From the NCBI GenBank assembly GCA_030604735.1, contig JAUVVG010000022.1, positions 1-64,000 of the forward strand: a stretch of 64,000 nt of DNA, given 5' to 3'. This DNA is from Azoarcus sp. (GTDB taxonomy: Bacteria; Pseudomonadota; Gammaproteobacteria; Burkholderiales; Rhodocyclaceae). Made by a program: the position numbers and the translations under genes. Below, one piece after another: positions 8,268 to 17,325 of this stretch (positions are counted from its first letter, which is position 1; the number at the start of each line of letters is the position of its first letter). The notes beneath the pieces were generated by a model. That model worked only from the letters and a program-made list of their open reading frames with translations. It did no database searches and was not told the origin of the DNA.

Positions 8268-9188
8268 ATGAGCATCACCCGACATCAGGCGGTTGGGGCT
8301 TACCAGCGCTGGCAGCCTGAACCCTTCGACGAAGGCGGCGAAGCCGCCTCGACCTCGGGCATACGACGACCAGTGCCCGAGCAGGACACGACCCCTACCC
8401 CCTCAGGTCCGATTGCGCCTGAACAATCGGAGACGGAAGCGGAAGCAAGCGTCCCTAAACCAAGCTTCAAGCTGCCGACGGCGGACGACATCGAGGCGAT
8501 CTACGAACAGGCGCGCAGTGAAGGGCGCGCGACCGGAATGGCCGAGGGATACGCTGAAGGGCTCGCAAGTGGTCATGCCGAAGAACTCGCAAAAGGTAAG
8601 GCCGAGGCTAGAGAGGAAGCAATCCGGTTAGCAGGCCTGGTCAAGGCAATGGATGCAGCCCTTGACAGGATCGATGGCGAGATCGCCGAAGAGATCGTGG
8701 CGCTGGCAATCGCGGTTGCCCGGCAGATGGTTGGCCAGACACTTGCTGCACATCCGATCGCGGTCTCCGACACGGTGCGTGAGGCGCTGCAGCAGTTGCC
8801 GCAAGGCAAGGCGCGGATTCACGTTCATCCGGACGATGTGGCCTTGTTGCGTGAATACCTGGATGACCAGTTGGAGCATGGACACCACCACATCCTCGAA
8901 GACGCCGGGATGACGCGCGGGGGCTGCATCCTCGAAGCCGCTGGGTGCCAGATCGATGCCACGATGGAAACCCGCTGGCAGCGCGTGCTGAACGCCATGG
9001 GCCGCGAGAAGCCGGCCTGGCCGATCGAAGACGAGACGAGCACAGACGCCGGTCCGGACGAGCACGACACCAGGGCCGACGCCGTGATCGAGAACGCTCA
9101 CGACGATGAGGGACCGGCGGACAAATCCGCCACGGACGCGGTGCAGCGCAATCCCGGCCAAGCGTCAACAGACGCGGGCGCGGCATGA
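8268..9188 (+). CDS. fliH: Flagellar assembly protein FliH
   Basis: FliH regulates and positions the export ATPase FliI. It is 306 residues, longer than typical FliH (about 230-250). After a disordered Pro/Glu-rich start comes the glycine-repeat helix ([22 protein letters not shown], about 83-105), typical of FliH. The V-ATPase E-subunit-like domain follows (about 120-235, with VHPDD and [12 protein letters not shown]). The last ~60 residues are an acidic, low-complexity tail rich in Asp/Glu/Ala that most homologues lack. TAGGAG precedes the ATG, and the stop overlaps the fliI start as ATGA. Confidence 0.93.
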   Translation: MSITRHQAVGAYQRWQPEPFDEGGEAASTSGIRRPVPEQDTTPTPSGPIAPEQSETEAEASVPKPSFKLPTADDIEAIYEQARSEGRATGMAEGYAEGLASGHAEELAKGKAEAREEAIRLAGLVKAMDAALDRIDGEIAEEIVALAIAVARQMVGQTLAAHPIAVSDTVREALQQLPQGKARIHVHPDDVALLREYLDDQLEHGHHHILEDAGMTRGGCILEAAGCQIDATMETRWQRVLNAMGREKPAWPIEDETSTDAGPDEHDTRADAVIENAHDDEGPADKSATDAVQRNPGQASTDAGAA

Positions 9189-10597
9189 ACGACCGCGCGA
9201 CCGCGTGGCGGCATTACCTGCAAGCCACGACCCGCCTCGCCGAAGCGGCCACCCCGTTCCAGGTGTCCGGGCGCCTCACCCGGATCAACGGCCTGGTGAT
9301 GGAGGCGGCCGGGATCAAGCTGCCCCTGGGCTCCGGATGCCGGATCGTCACGCTCGGGGGCGGCGAGGTGGAAGCCGAAGTCGTCGGATTCAACGGCGAG
9401 AAGCTCTACATGATGCCGACCGACGACGTCTATGGCCTCGCACCCGGGGCGCCAGTCTATCCGATGGAGCCGGCCCAGACGCCCCCGCGGCTGGGCGATG
9501 GTGTCGAGCCCAAGCGGCGCACCTCCGACCGGGCCAAGCACATGCCGGTCGGCGCGAGCCTGCTCGGACGCGTGGTGGATGGCGCCGGCCGGCCACTGGA
9601 CGGCCTCGGCCCGCTCGAGGCCGAGTCGACCCGATCCTTGCAGAGCCGGCCGATCAATCCGCTGGTCCGGGCGCCGATCCGGACCGTGCTCGACGTGGGC
9701 ATCCGCGCGATCAACGGTTTGCTGACGGTCGGACGCGGCCAGCGCCTGGGACTCTTCGCCGGCTCGGGCGTCGGCAAGTCGGTGCTGATCGGCATGATGG
9801 CGCGCTACACCGCGGCGGATGTGATCGTTGTCGGCCTGATCGGCGAGCGGGGGCGCGAGGTCAAGGAATTCATCGAGGAGAACCTGGGCGAAGCAGGCCG
9901 GGCGCGCTCGGTGGTGGTGGCGGCACCAGCCGACACCAGCCCGCTGATGCGCCTGCAGGGCGCGGCCTACGCGACGACCATCGCCGAGTACTTCCGCGAC
10001 CAGGGCAAGCAGGTGTTGCTGATCATGGACTCGCTAACCCGTTATGCAATGGCGCAACGCGAGATCGCGCTCGCCATCGGCGAGCCCCCGGTCACTCGCG
10101 GCTATCCGCCCAGCGTATTCGCCCGCCTGCCGGCATTGGTCGAGCGGGCTGGCAACGGACGCGAGGGCGGCGGCTCGATCACGGCTTTCTATACGGTGCT
10201 GGCCGAAGGCGACGACCAGCAGGACCCGATCGCTGATTCCGCGCGGGCGATCCTCGACGGCCATTTCGTACTGTCGCGCACCCTCGCCGACCAGGGCCAC
10301 TACCCCGCCATCGACATCGAGCAGTCGATTTCGCGCGCGATGCACAATCTCGTGACCGACGCGCACTTCGACACGGTGCGTCAGTTCAAGCAGTTGTTCT
10401 CGCGGTATCAGCGTTCGCGCGACCTGATCGCGGTCGGGGCCTACCAGCCCGGATCGGACCCGATGCTGGACAAGGCCGTGGCGATGTATCCCGTGCTGGA
10501 AGCCTATCTGCAGCAACGCATCGACCAGAAGGAAACCTTCCCCCAGGCGGCAAGCCACCTCTCCGACCTGTTCGCAGCTGGTTCGGTCCGCGCCTGA
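9185..10597 (+). CDS. fliI: Flagellum-specific export ATPase FliI
   Basis: FliI is the F1-beta-like ATPase of the flagellar type III export apparatus. The 470-residue sequence has the N-terminal beta barrel, Walker A ([13 protein letters not shown]), the ERGREVKEF segment, Walker B ([26 protein letters not shown] in two parts) and the C-terminal [20 protein letters not shown] region. It is co-translated with fliH. A block of REP-like repeats (10634-10801) follows, so expression of fliJ and downstream genes could be separately controlled. Confidence 0.96.
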   Translation: MNDRATAWRHYLQATTRLAEAATPFQVSGRLTRINGLVMEAAGIKLPLGSGCRIVTLGGGEVEAEVVGFNGEKLYMMPTDDVYGLAPGAPVYPMEPAQTPPRLGDGVEPKRRTSDRAKHMPVGASLLGRVVDGAGRPLDGLGPLEAESTRSLQSRPINPLVRAPIRTVLDVGIRAINGLLTVGRGQRLGLFAGSGVGKSVLIGMMARYTAADVIVVGLIGERGREVKEFIEENLGEAGRARSVVVAAPADTSPLMRLQGAAYATTIAEYFRDQGKQVLLIMDSLTRYAMAQREIALAIGEPPVTRGYPPSVFARLPALVERAGNGREGGGSITAFYTVLAEGDDQQDPIADSARAILDGHFVLSRTLADQGHYPAIDIEQSISRAMHNLVTDAHFDTVRQFKQLFSRYQRSRDLIAVGAYQPGSDPMLDKAVAMYPVLEAYLQQRIDQKETFPQAASHLSDLFAAGSVRA

Positions 10598-10633
10598 AGT
10601 GCTAAGCTGTTAGGGAATGTAAGCACTTGATGT

Positions 10634-10801
10634 GTAGGAGCGCCGCAAGGCGCGAATGTGAGATTCGGCCCCTGACTCAACCTTTTCGCGGCTTGCGCCG
10701 CTCCTACCTGAAAGACTGCGAGCATGGGTGGGAGCGCCGCAAGGCGCGAAAGCGAGATCCGGACCTGGATTCAGCCTTCTCGCGGCTTGCGCCGCGCCTA
10801 C
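10634..10801. repeat. Two tandem copies of a 74-bp REP-like inverted-repeat element
   Basis: Copy 1 (10634-10707) and copy 2 (10728-10801) are each 74 bases. Each begins with GTRGGAGCGCCGCAAGGCGC and ends with its approximate complement, TCGCGGCTTGCGCCGC-CTAC. The copies are direct repeats with a 94-base period, and each can fold into a long hairpin. This resembles the paired (BIME-like) arrangement of repetitive extragenic palindromes. They fill most of the fliI-fliJ gap. A related element is at 36071-36133. Confidence 0.8.
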
Positions 10802-10852
10802 CTCGGCTCCGGAACACCTTACCTTTTTACTCTAAGATAACTGTTCGTCTCG

Positions 10853-11302
10853 ATGTCCAAACCTTTCGTGCTAAAGCCTCTGCTGGATCTGAGCAAATCG
10901 CGCCTCGACGACGCGACACGCAGCCTGGGCGTGCTGATCTCCAAGGAACAGGAAAGCACGACGAAGCTGGAGTTGCTCCAGAACTATCGCGCCGAGTACG
11001 AACAGCGTTTTCGCGATGCGCTCAACGACGGAATCGGGGTCGAGGCCTTACGTAACTACAGCGCCTTCATGGCACGCATCGACGAGGCGATCGATGTTCA
11101 GCGCAAGCAGGTGAAGCTGACCCAGCAACATACTGCACATGGCAAGGAAGCGTGGATGCACCAACGCAATCGTGCCAAGGCTTTCGACACGCTCCATGAA
11201 CGACACCTGGCCTCTGAAAGCCGCAAACTGGGCAAGACCGAGCAGTCTCTCCTAGACGAGCACTCGGCGCGTCGGCACCGCGAGCGCCAAGAGGACGATT
11301 GA
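10853..11302 (+). CDS. fliJ: Flagellar export chaperone FliJ
   Basis: FliJ is the coiled-coil stalk protein of the FliI ATPase and helps recycle export chaperones. The 149-residue product is almost entirely charged helix, of normal length for the family, with the pattern FVLKPLLDLSKSRLDDATRSLG at the start and a basic tail. Position between fliI and fliK supports the assignment more than the sequence, because FliJ is poorly conserved. The ATG lacks an obvious Shine-Dalgarno sequence. The preceding 255 bases are mostly REP-like repeats. Confidence 0.88.
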   Translation: MSKPFVLKPLLDLSKSRLDDATRSLGVLISKEQESTTKLELLQNYRAEYEQRFRDALNDGIGVEALRNYSAFMARIDEAIDVQRKQVKLTQQHTAHGKEAWMHQRNRAKAFDTLHERHLASESRKLGKTEQSLLDEHSARRHRERQEDD

Positions 11303-11389
11303 ACGCACTGACTCGCTTCGCCCTCCAGCGATCCGCTGGCACGCACTTTGCGTTGACACGACTGAGCACTTCACACCGGAAGACCAGTC

Positions 11390-12682
11390 ATGGCAAACCC
11401 CGTTATGAGCAGAGCACCGGACTCGACCGGACTCAATCTTGTCTCAGTCTTGCAATCAGCCCCCCCAACTACCGGATCGAATGGCAGTTTCTCCGGCGCG
11501 CTGGAGCAAAGCGTGCGAGAGCAGGAGCGTGCCCGAAACGCCAGTAACATGCGTCAGGAACCTCCGAAACGGCCCGAAACATCAGGGCAGCAGAGATCGG
11601 CCGAGCGTGTAACCGAGCGCAGCCGAACAGAGTCCGCCGAGGCCGGGCGGCGGGAAAGATCCGCTCCACCTACCAGGCAATCCGAGGCCTCGTCCGAAGC
11701 TGCAGCCCGGCAGGAACAAGCACCACCCGCCTCCCAGACAAGCACAACCGAACCCGGTACGGCTACCGACGAAGAGCCGGCAATCACAGCCGCTCCGGCA
11801 AACCTTGCCGTACTGGCGACCATCATTGCCGCGCTCGAAAAGGGCGGCCCGGGTCAGCGCTTGCAGGCGACTGACATGGATGGGGCGACGATGGATGGCG
11901 CCCTGCGCAAATCGCTCGGCAATGCACTGAGCGATCTGCTCGGGAGACAATCGGCGGGCGCCGGATCCGGTGATTCCGATGTGTTCGACCAGGGCCCGGC
12001 CTCTCAAGCGGCCAAGCAATTGAAGGGCGACATCCTTGCCACCAGTGGCAACATAGCCAAGAACTTCGCCCAGATTGCCCAGGCGATCGCGACTCAGGGA
12101 AGCGCGATACAACCCGGCGCCTACGGATCGACACCTGCGACAGCGCTCAACCCAATGGATGCATCCTTGAGCTCGGCCACCTCACAGCACGGGATCATCC
12201 CCGGCTTACGCAGCGAGGCCGCTTCCTCGATTCCGCAGTTGCAGGTTCACACCCCGGCAGGGCAGCGAGCCTGGGCCGAGGATGTCGGCAACCGGATGAT
12301 CTGGATGGTTGGCCGAGGAGAAAGTCGCGCAGAACTCGTGCTAACCCCCCCAAGTCTGGGTAAACTTGGGGTTTCCATCCAGGTCAGTGGCGAACAGACG
12401 ACCGCTCACTTTGTGGCTTCCACACAAGCGGCTCGCGATGCGCTGGAACAGGCGATGCCCAGACTGAGAGAACTGCTGCAGCAGGCCGGCATCAACCTGG
12501 GTCAGGCCGACGTCAGCACATCCAGTGAGAGACAAGGTAACGGAGACGAGAATTCGTCGGCTCGTCCCGGTTTCGGCTTCGGACGCGACCGGGAGCAGGT
12601 GGTCGAGACCGAGCCGCCAGGACTGACCAAGGGTGGACACTGGACACGAACCGGACTGGGTATGATCGACACCTTTGCCTGA
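11390..12682 (+). CDS. fliK: Flagellar hook-length control protein FliK
   Basis: FliK measures hook length and switches export specificity through FlhB. The 430-residue protein has the expected layout: a long disordered Gln/Arg/Ser/Ala-rich N-terminal half and a conserved C-terminal hook-length domain (about residues 295-385) with ELVLTPPSLGKLGVSIQV and LPRLREL-type segments (MPRLRELLQQAGINLGQADVS). GGAAG lies 8 bases before the ATG. It lies between fliJ and fliL as in other fli operons. Confidence 0.9.
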   Translation: MANPVMSRAPDSTGLNLVSVLQSAPPTTGSNGSFSGALEQSVREQERARNASNMRQEPPKRPETSGQQRSAERVTERSRTESAEAGRRERSAPPTRQSEASSEAAARQEQAPPASQTSTTEPGTATDEEPAITAAPANLAVLATIIAALEKGGPGQRLQATDMDGATMDGALRKSLGNALSDLLGRQSAGAGSGDSDVFDQGPASQAAKQLKGDILATSGNIAKNFAQIAQAIATQGSAIQPGAYGSTPATALNPMDASLSSATSQHGIIPGLRSEAASSIPQLQVHTPAGQRAWAEDVGNRMIWMVGRGESRAELVLTPPSLGKLGVSIQVSGEQTTAHFVASTQAARDALEQAMPRLRELLQQAGINLGQADVSTSSERQGNGDENSSARPGFGFGRDREQVVETEPPGLTKGGHWTRTGLGMIDTFA

Positions 12683-12776
12683 AGCGACTGAAATAAGGGG
12701 CCTCTGCCCCACTATTCGCGGATTGGCGAGACCTTGTTCTGGCACATAATCGATCTGCGAATACAGGAGAAGCAAG

Positions 12777-13313
12777 ATGGCGAAGGCCCCGGCCCCCGCG
12801 AAGGAAGCAGCAGCGGCACCCCCACCCAAGAAGGGCAAGAAATGGCTGATCATCCTGCTCGTAGTCGTATTGCTGGTCGTACTGGTCGCGGGCGGCCTGG
12901 TCGGATTGTTGCTGATGAAGCGCGGTGGGTCTGATGATGCCAATGCCCAAGGCGGTGCGGCACCGGTCGCGGCAGGCGTGGATCTGTCCCGTCCGCCCGC
13001 GTTCGTCAGTCTGGATCCCTTCGTCGTAAACCTGTCACCTGAGGAAGGGGATCGGTATCTTCAGGTGGTGATGGCGCTGCGGGTCCAGGATGTCAAGACC
13101 GGCGATAACCTGAAGAATTTCATGCCGGAGATCCGGCACAGGATCAACCTTATCCTGTCCAGTAAATTGCCGTCCGAGATCGCGACCCTGCAGGGTCGGG
13201 AGGATTTGTCGGTCCAGATCGCGGAAGAGGTCAATCGCGTACTCGGCGCGCCTCCGGGCGGCCCCGCCGGGCCCATCCAGGCCGTTCTGTTCAACTCGTT
13301 CATCGTGCAGTAG
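12777..13313 (+). CDS. fliL: Flagellar basal body-associated protein FliL
   Basis: FliL is an inner-membrane protein that surrounds or stabilises the stators. The product (178 aa) has a Lys/Ala/Pro-rich cytoplasmic N-terminus, one membrane helix (about 23-47) and a periplasmic stomatin-like domain beginning FVSLDPFVVNLS and ending in a hydrophobic FNSFIVQ. AGGAGA precedes the ATG. It starts 94 bases after fliK, and fliM follows 12 bases downstream. Confidence 0.93.
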   Translation: MAKAPAPAKEAAAAPPPKKGKKWLIILLVVVLLVVLVAGGLVGLLLMKRGGSDDANAQGGAAPVAAGVDLSRPPAFVSLDPFVVNLSPEEGDRYLQVVMALRVQDVKTGDNLKNFMPEIRHRINLILSSKLPSEIATLQGREDLSVQIAEEVNRVLGAPPGGPAGPIQAVLFNSFIVQ

Positions 13314-13325
13314 GGACACCGCACC

Positions 13326-14333
13326 ATGTCTTCCGACTTTCTCTCTCAGGACGAAGTTGACGCGCTGCTCAAGGGCGTGACCGGCGAGTCCGACGAGCCG
13401 GAAGAAACGTCCGGAGACGAGTCGGGTGTCCGCCCCTACAACCTGGCGACCCAGGAACGTATCGTGCGCGGGCGCATGCCCACGATGGAGTTGATCAACG
13501 AGCGCTTTGCCCGCTCCCTGCGAATCGGATTGTTCAACTACATGCATCGCAGCACCGAGGTCTCGGTCGGCCCGATCAAGGTGCAAAAATACGGCGAATT
13601 CGTGCGTAACCTCGTCGTTCCCACCAACCTCAACCTGATTCAGGCCAAACCCTTGCGCGGTACCGGCCTGATCGTATTCGATCCGAACCTCGTGTTCCTG
13701 GTCGTCGACAACATGTTCGGCGGCGACGGGCGCTTCCACTCCCGGGTCGAAGGGCGCGACTTCACCCCAACGGAACAGCGCATCATCCAGGGCATGCTGC
13801 AGGTGGTCTTCGACGAGTATGCCAAGGCCTGGGCGCCTGTATTCAAGATCAGCCTCGAATACGTGCGATCCGAGATGAACTCGCAGTTCGCGAACATCGC
13901 GACCCCCTCCGAGATCGTCGTATCCACGACGTTCACGCTCGAGTTCGGCGGAGCCCAGGCGGACATGCATGTCTGCTTCCCCTACTCGATGGTCGAGCCG
14001 ATCCGCGACATGCTGTATTCGACGATGCAGAGCGATCACCTGACCCAGGACAACCGCTGGTTGAAACTGCTGACCCGGCAACTGCAGACGGCCGATGTCG
14101 AGATCGTGGTCAATCTGGGCACCGCGGAAGTGAGCTTGCGTGACATCGTGAACATGCGAGTCGGTGACGTGATCCCACTCGATGTACCCGAACTCTTGAA
14201 GGCCGAAGTCGACGGCGTGCCGATCATCGAGTTGCAATGCGGCAGCAGGGGTGGTCGCTACGCGGTCAAGGTCGAGCGATTCCTCTCCAACCAGGACAAA
14301 GACATTCCGTTACACGGAGACCATCATGGCTGA
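13326..14333 (+). CDS. fliM: Flagellar motor switch protein FliM
   Basis: FliM forms the C-ring body and binds CheY-P to switch rotation. The 335-residue product has the N-terminal CheY-binding motif in the form LSQDEVDALLKGV. A CheC-like middle domain contains GLIVFDPNLVFLVVDNMFGG, and a C-terminal SpoA domain (about 260-325) ends with GRYAVKVERFL. The stop overlaps the fliN start by eight bases. Confidence 0.97.
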   Translation: MSSDFLSQDEVDALLKGVTGESDEPEETSGDESGVRPYNLATQERIVRGRMPTMELINERFARSLRIGLFNYMHRSTEVSVGPIKVQKYGEFVRNLVVPTNLNLIQAKPLRGTGLIVFDPNLVFLVVDNMFGGDGRFHSRVEGRDFTPTEQRIIQGMLQVVFDEYAKAWAPVFKISLEYVRSEMNSQFANIATPSEIVVSTTFTLEFGGAQADMHVCFPYSMVEPIRDMLYSTMQSDHLTQDNRWLKLLTRQLQTADVEIVVNLGTAEVSLRDIVNMRVGDVIPLDVPELLKAEVDGVPIIELQCGSRGGRYAVKVERFLSNQDKDIPLHGDHHG

Positions 14334-14790
14334 CGAGAACCAGATTACCGAAGACGATTGGGCCGCTGCGATGCAGGAGCAGGCCGCGGTCGAAAGCGGT
14401 TCGACAGACGCCGAGGCGGAGCGGGTGGCCGCGGAGCTTGCGGCAGCGGCCGATTCGCCCTATCAGGCCAAGCCGGCCAGTCAACTCTTTCCCGACTTCG
14501 GCGCCTCGACCGGCAAGGCCGGCGCGCTGAACGACTTCGACATGATCCTCGACATCCCTGTGCAGATGACGGTCGAACTCGGGCGAACCAAGCTGTCGAT
14601 CCGCAATCTGCTGCAGCTTGCGCATGGCTCGGTGGTCGAACTGGACGGGCTGGCCGGCGAGCCGATGGATGTGCTCGTGAACGGCACCCTGATCGCCCAG
14701 GGCGAAGTCGTGGTCGTCAACGACAAGTTCGGCATCCGCCTGACCGATATCATCACGCCGGCCGAGCGGATGCGGAAGATACGCAGCTGA
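14326..14790 (+). CDS. fliN: Flagellar motor switch protein FliN
   Basis: FliN builds the lower C ring with FliM and binds FliH. The 154-residue protein has an acidic, variable N-terminus (about 70 aa) and the conserved SpoA domain (about 75-150) with DIPVQMTVELGRTKLSIRNLL, GSVVELDGLAGEP and the end FGIRLTDIITPAERMRKI. The ATG at 14326 lies within the fliM end, with GGAG six bases upstream. Confidence 0.96.
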   Translation: MADENQITEDDWAAAMQEQAAVESGSTDAEAERVAAELAAAADSPYQAKPASQLFPDFGASTGKAGALNDFDMILDIPVQMTVELGRTKLSIRNLLQLAHGSVVELDGLAGEPMDVLVNGTLIAQGEVVVVNDKFGIRLTDIITPAERMRKIRS

Positions 14791-14991
14791 GGGGCATGAA
14801 GGTTTTCCGGCCGGTTCTTGAACGCGGTTTTGCCCCTCCCCCGCCCTCGCCTCTGCGGCCGCTTTCCACCAATGTCGCAACAAGGGCTTCGTGAGCGCTT
14901 GGCGCCACGCCGGCCCTGACGCGGGTCGGCCAAGCATCGTCTCAAACCTTCGAATAGTCCGGTTTTTGCCCGTTTAATCCGGGTCTGTCAC

Positions 14992-15007
14992 TGGCACCGC
15001 CGGCGCT
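14992..15007 (+). promoter_or_regulatory. Possible internal sigma-54 promoter before fliO
   Basis: TGGCACCGCCGGCGCT keeps TGGCAC and the GG-N10-GC spacing, but the -12 block is GCGCT rather than TTGCT. It lies 35 bases before the fliO start, in the 252-base gap after fliN, the largest gap between fliN and fliR. The rest of that gap shows no gene. Confidence 0.35.
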
Positions 15008-15042
15008 AAGCTTGCACCATCCGCATTCAGTCCGGAACCGTC

Positions 15043-15489
15043 GTGAAAGCGTCCCTGATCAAACCCGCCTCCGCGCTGCCCCTGCCTCTCTTGCTGCTTG
15101 TGCTCTCAGGGCAAGTGATTGCGTCGCAGGAGGTCCCCAGCCTCGCCTCGAGCTTCGGTCAGATGGTGCTCGGCCTCGGTGTGGTAATCGGCTTGTTGCT
15201 GGTCAGCCTGTGGCTGATCAAGCGCCTGTCCGCTCCGCGTGGTCATGCTGCTGGACTGAAGGTGATCGGCGGTGTCGCGATCGGCTCACGCGAACGGGTC
15301 GTCATGGTCGAGGTTGCCGACAAGGTGCTTGTACTCGGGGTGACCGCGGCGAGCGTCAACACCCTCCATACGCTGAGCGCCGACCAGTTAGTACGTGCCA
15401 CGCCACCCGCTACACCCGGCGCGCGCCCCGAGGGGGACTTCGGCAAATGGTTGAAGCGCTCGCTCGAACGACGCAATCAGGACGCTTGA
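15043..15489 (+). CDS. fliO: Flagellar biosynthesis protein FliO
   Basis: FliO is a small membrane protein that helps assemble the FliP/FliR export gate. The product (148 aa) starts with GTG, carries a hydrophobic N-terminus (about 13-28, possible signal), a membrane helix (about 42-62) and the cytoplasmic domain with GGVAIGSRERVVMVEVADKVLVLGVT, typical of FliO. It begins the fliOPQR set with four bases between its stop and fliP. A possible sigma-54 promoter lies just upstream. Confidence 0.9.
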   Translation: MKASLIKPASALPLPLLLLVLSGQVIASQEVPSLASSFGQMVLGLGVVIGLLLVSLWLIKRLSAPRGHAAGLKVIGGVAIGSRERVVMVEVADKVLVLGVTAASVNTLHTLSADQLVRATPPATPGARPEGDFGKWLKRSLERRNQDA

Positions 15490-15492
15490 GTC

Positions 15493-16236
15493 GTGAATAA
15501 AGCGATTCGCCTGTTCCTGCCGGTGCTGTTCGCACTATTTCCGCTCGCGGCGTCGGCACAGGGTCTGCCCGCCTTCATCAGCACCCCGTCCGGTGATGGC
15601 GGCACCAGCTACAGTCTCAGCATCCAGACCCTGCTGCTACTGACCGCTCTGTCATTCTTGCCAGCGGTGCTTCTGATGATGACTTGCTTTACGCGCATCA
15701 TCATCGTACTGGCATTACTGCGTACCGCGATGGGAACTCAGACCTCCCCACCCAACCAGATCCTGTTGGGCTTGGCCCTCTTTCTGACATTCTTCATCAT
15801 GAGTCCAATTGCGGAGCAAGTTTACCGCGATGCATTCGAGCCGATGTCCGCCGGCGAAATCCAGATGGACCAAGCCATGCTGATCGCATCCGAGCCGGTC
15901 AAGGGCTTCATGCTGAATCAGATCCGTGACAGCGACTTGAATCTGTTCATGCAATTATCAAAAACGCCAGCGGTCGAGCGCCCTGAAGATTTGCCGATGC
16001 GTGTAGTCGTTCCGGCATTCGTCACTTCGGAGCTAAAGACCGCCTTTCAGATCGGGTTCCTGATCTTCATCCCATTCCTGATCATCGACATGCTGGTCGC
16101 TTCGGTACTGATGTCGATGGGCATGATGATGATGTCGCCGGTAATCGTTTCGCTCCCCTTCAAGATCATGCTGTTCGTCCTGATCGACGGATGGACGCTA
16201 TTGATCGGTTCCCTTGTACAAAGCTTCGCAGTTTAG
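15493..16236 (+). CDS. fliP: Flagellar export gate protein FliP
   Basis: FliP is a core subunit of the flagellar type III export gate. The 247-residue product starts at a GTG and has a signal peptide (about 1-22, ASAQG), several membrane helices and the family signature FTRIIIVLALLRTAMGTQTSPPNQILLGLALFLT in two parts around residue 75. Further conserved blocks are PAFVTSELKTAFQIGF and IDMLVASVLMSMGMMMM. Length and position are normal. Confidence 0.96.
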   Translation: MNKAIRLFLPVLFALFPLAASAQGLPAFISTPSGDGGTSYSLSIQTLLLLTALSFLPAVLLMMTCFTRIIIVLALLRTAMGTQTSPPNQILLGLALFLTFFIMSPIAEQVYRDAFEPMSAGEIQMDQAMLIASEPVKGFMLNQIRDSDLNLFMQLSKTPAVERPEDLPMRVVVPAFVTSELKTAFQIGFLIFIPFLIIDMLVASVLMSMGMMMMSPVIVSLPFKIMLFVLIDGWTLLIGSLVQSFAV

Positions 16237-16247
16237 GAGAACAACAA

Positions 16248-16517
16248 ATGACTCCGGGAATGGTGGTTGACGTAGGACGGCAGGCGGTCGAAGTCACACT
16301 GATGATGGCAGGGCCCCTATTTCTGGCTGCACTGGCTACTGGTCTAATCGTCAGCATCTTCCAGGCCGCAACACAGATCAATGAAATGACATTGAGCTTT
16401 GTTCCAAAACTGGTTGCAATGTTCCTGACACTCATAGTGATGGGACCGTGGATGATTGCACTGATCACCGATTTCGCGCAGCGGCTGATCATCTCGATTC
16501 CCTCGATGATCGGCTAA
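16248..16517 (+). CDS. fliQ: Flagellar export gate protein FliQ
   Basis: FliQ is the 89-residue, two-helix subunit of the export gate. The sequence shows the typical DVGRQAVEVTLMMAGPLFLAALATGLIVSIFQAATQINE (two helices with the QINE turn) and LSFVPK. The ATG at 16248 has AGGAGA ten bases upstream. It lies between fliP and fliR. Confidence 0.96.
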   Translation: MTPGMVVDVGRQAVEVTLMMAGPLFLAALATGLIVSIFQAATQINEMTLSFVPKLVAMFLTLIVMGPWMIALITDFAQRLIISIPSMIG

Positions 16518-16524
16518 GGTTCGC

Positions 16525-17304
16525 ATGCTAGAAGTGACAGCCGCCCAGCTCAACGGCTGGCTTGCGGCATTCATGTTCCCGCTGGCGCGCATCCTTGGGC
16601 TGATTGCATCGGCACCGATCTTCAGCAGTCGAATCGTTTCGGCTCGGATCCGGCTAAGCGCCGGGCTGGCGATCTCACTCGCCGTACTACCCGCCCTCCC
16701 CCCGATGCCGGACATTCCGACCGACTCCTTGATGGCACTAGGGGTACTCGCTCACCAGGCACTGATCGGGGTTGCCATTGGCTTCATGATGCGACTCTTC
16801 TTTGCGGCAATCGATATCGCGGGAGAGATGATCGGCTTGCAGATGGGCTTATCCTTCGCAGTGTTCTTCAACCCCCAGACCGGCGGTCAATCTTCAGTAG
16901 TGGCCGAGTTTCTGGGCCTGCTCGGCATGTTGATCTTTCTCGGGCTCGATGGCCACCTGATGTTGGTCAAGGTGCTGGTTCACAGTTTCGAGTGGCTGCC
17001 GGTAGGTACATCGACCAGCTCGATGGGCTGGATGATGATCGTACGTTACGCGTCCGTGATGTTCGCGTCAGGCGTGCTGATGGCACTTCCGATTGCTGCG
17101 GCCTTGCTGATCACGAACATTGCACTTGGGATACTGACGCGCACCGCGCCCCAGCTGAATCTGTTTGCAGTGGGCTTTCCGGTCACGCTCGGCGTCGGTT
17201 TTCTGCTTTTGTCGATCACCATCAGCCTGCTCGCCCCGGTTTTTCAGCGGCTTTTCGAGTTCGGGTTTGTCGCGATCGACGAATTGCTCAGGGCTCTGGC
17301 TTGA
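16525..17304 (+). CDS. fliR: Flagellar export gate protein FliR
   Basis: FliR completes the FliPQR export gate. The protein (259 aa) has about six membrane helices, with the conserved blocks ARILGLIASAPIFSSR, GFMMRLFFAAIDIAGEMIGLQMG, FNPQTGGQ and TRTAPQLNLFAVGFP. It is the last gene of the plus-strand fli operon and converges on flgL, with a short hairpin in the 21-base gap. Confidence 0.96.
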   Translation: MLEVTAAQLNGWLAAFMFPLARILGLIASAPIFSSRIVSARIRLSAGLAISLAVLPALPPMPDIPTDSLMALGVLAHQALIGVAIGFMMRLFFAAIDIAGEMIGLQMGLSFAVFFNPQTGGQSSVVAEFLGLLGMLIFLGLDGHLMLVKVLVHSFEWLPVGTSTSSMGWMMIVRYASVMFASGVLMALPIAAALLITNIALGILTRTAPQLNLFAVGFPVTLGVGFLLLSITISLLAPVFQRLFEFGFVAIDELLRALA

Positions 17305-17323
17305 CTGGGACGGCCGTTCCCAG
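17305..17323. terminator. Hairpin between convergent fliR and flgL
   Basis: CTGGGA-CGGCCGT-TCCCAG forms a 6-bp stem with a 7-base loop exactly between the two stop codons. It has no clear T-run on either strand, so any terminator activity would be weak. The placement is the main argument. Confidence 0.35.
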
Positions 17324-17325
17324 AA

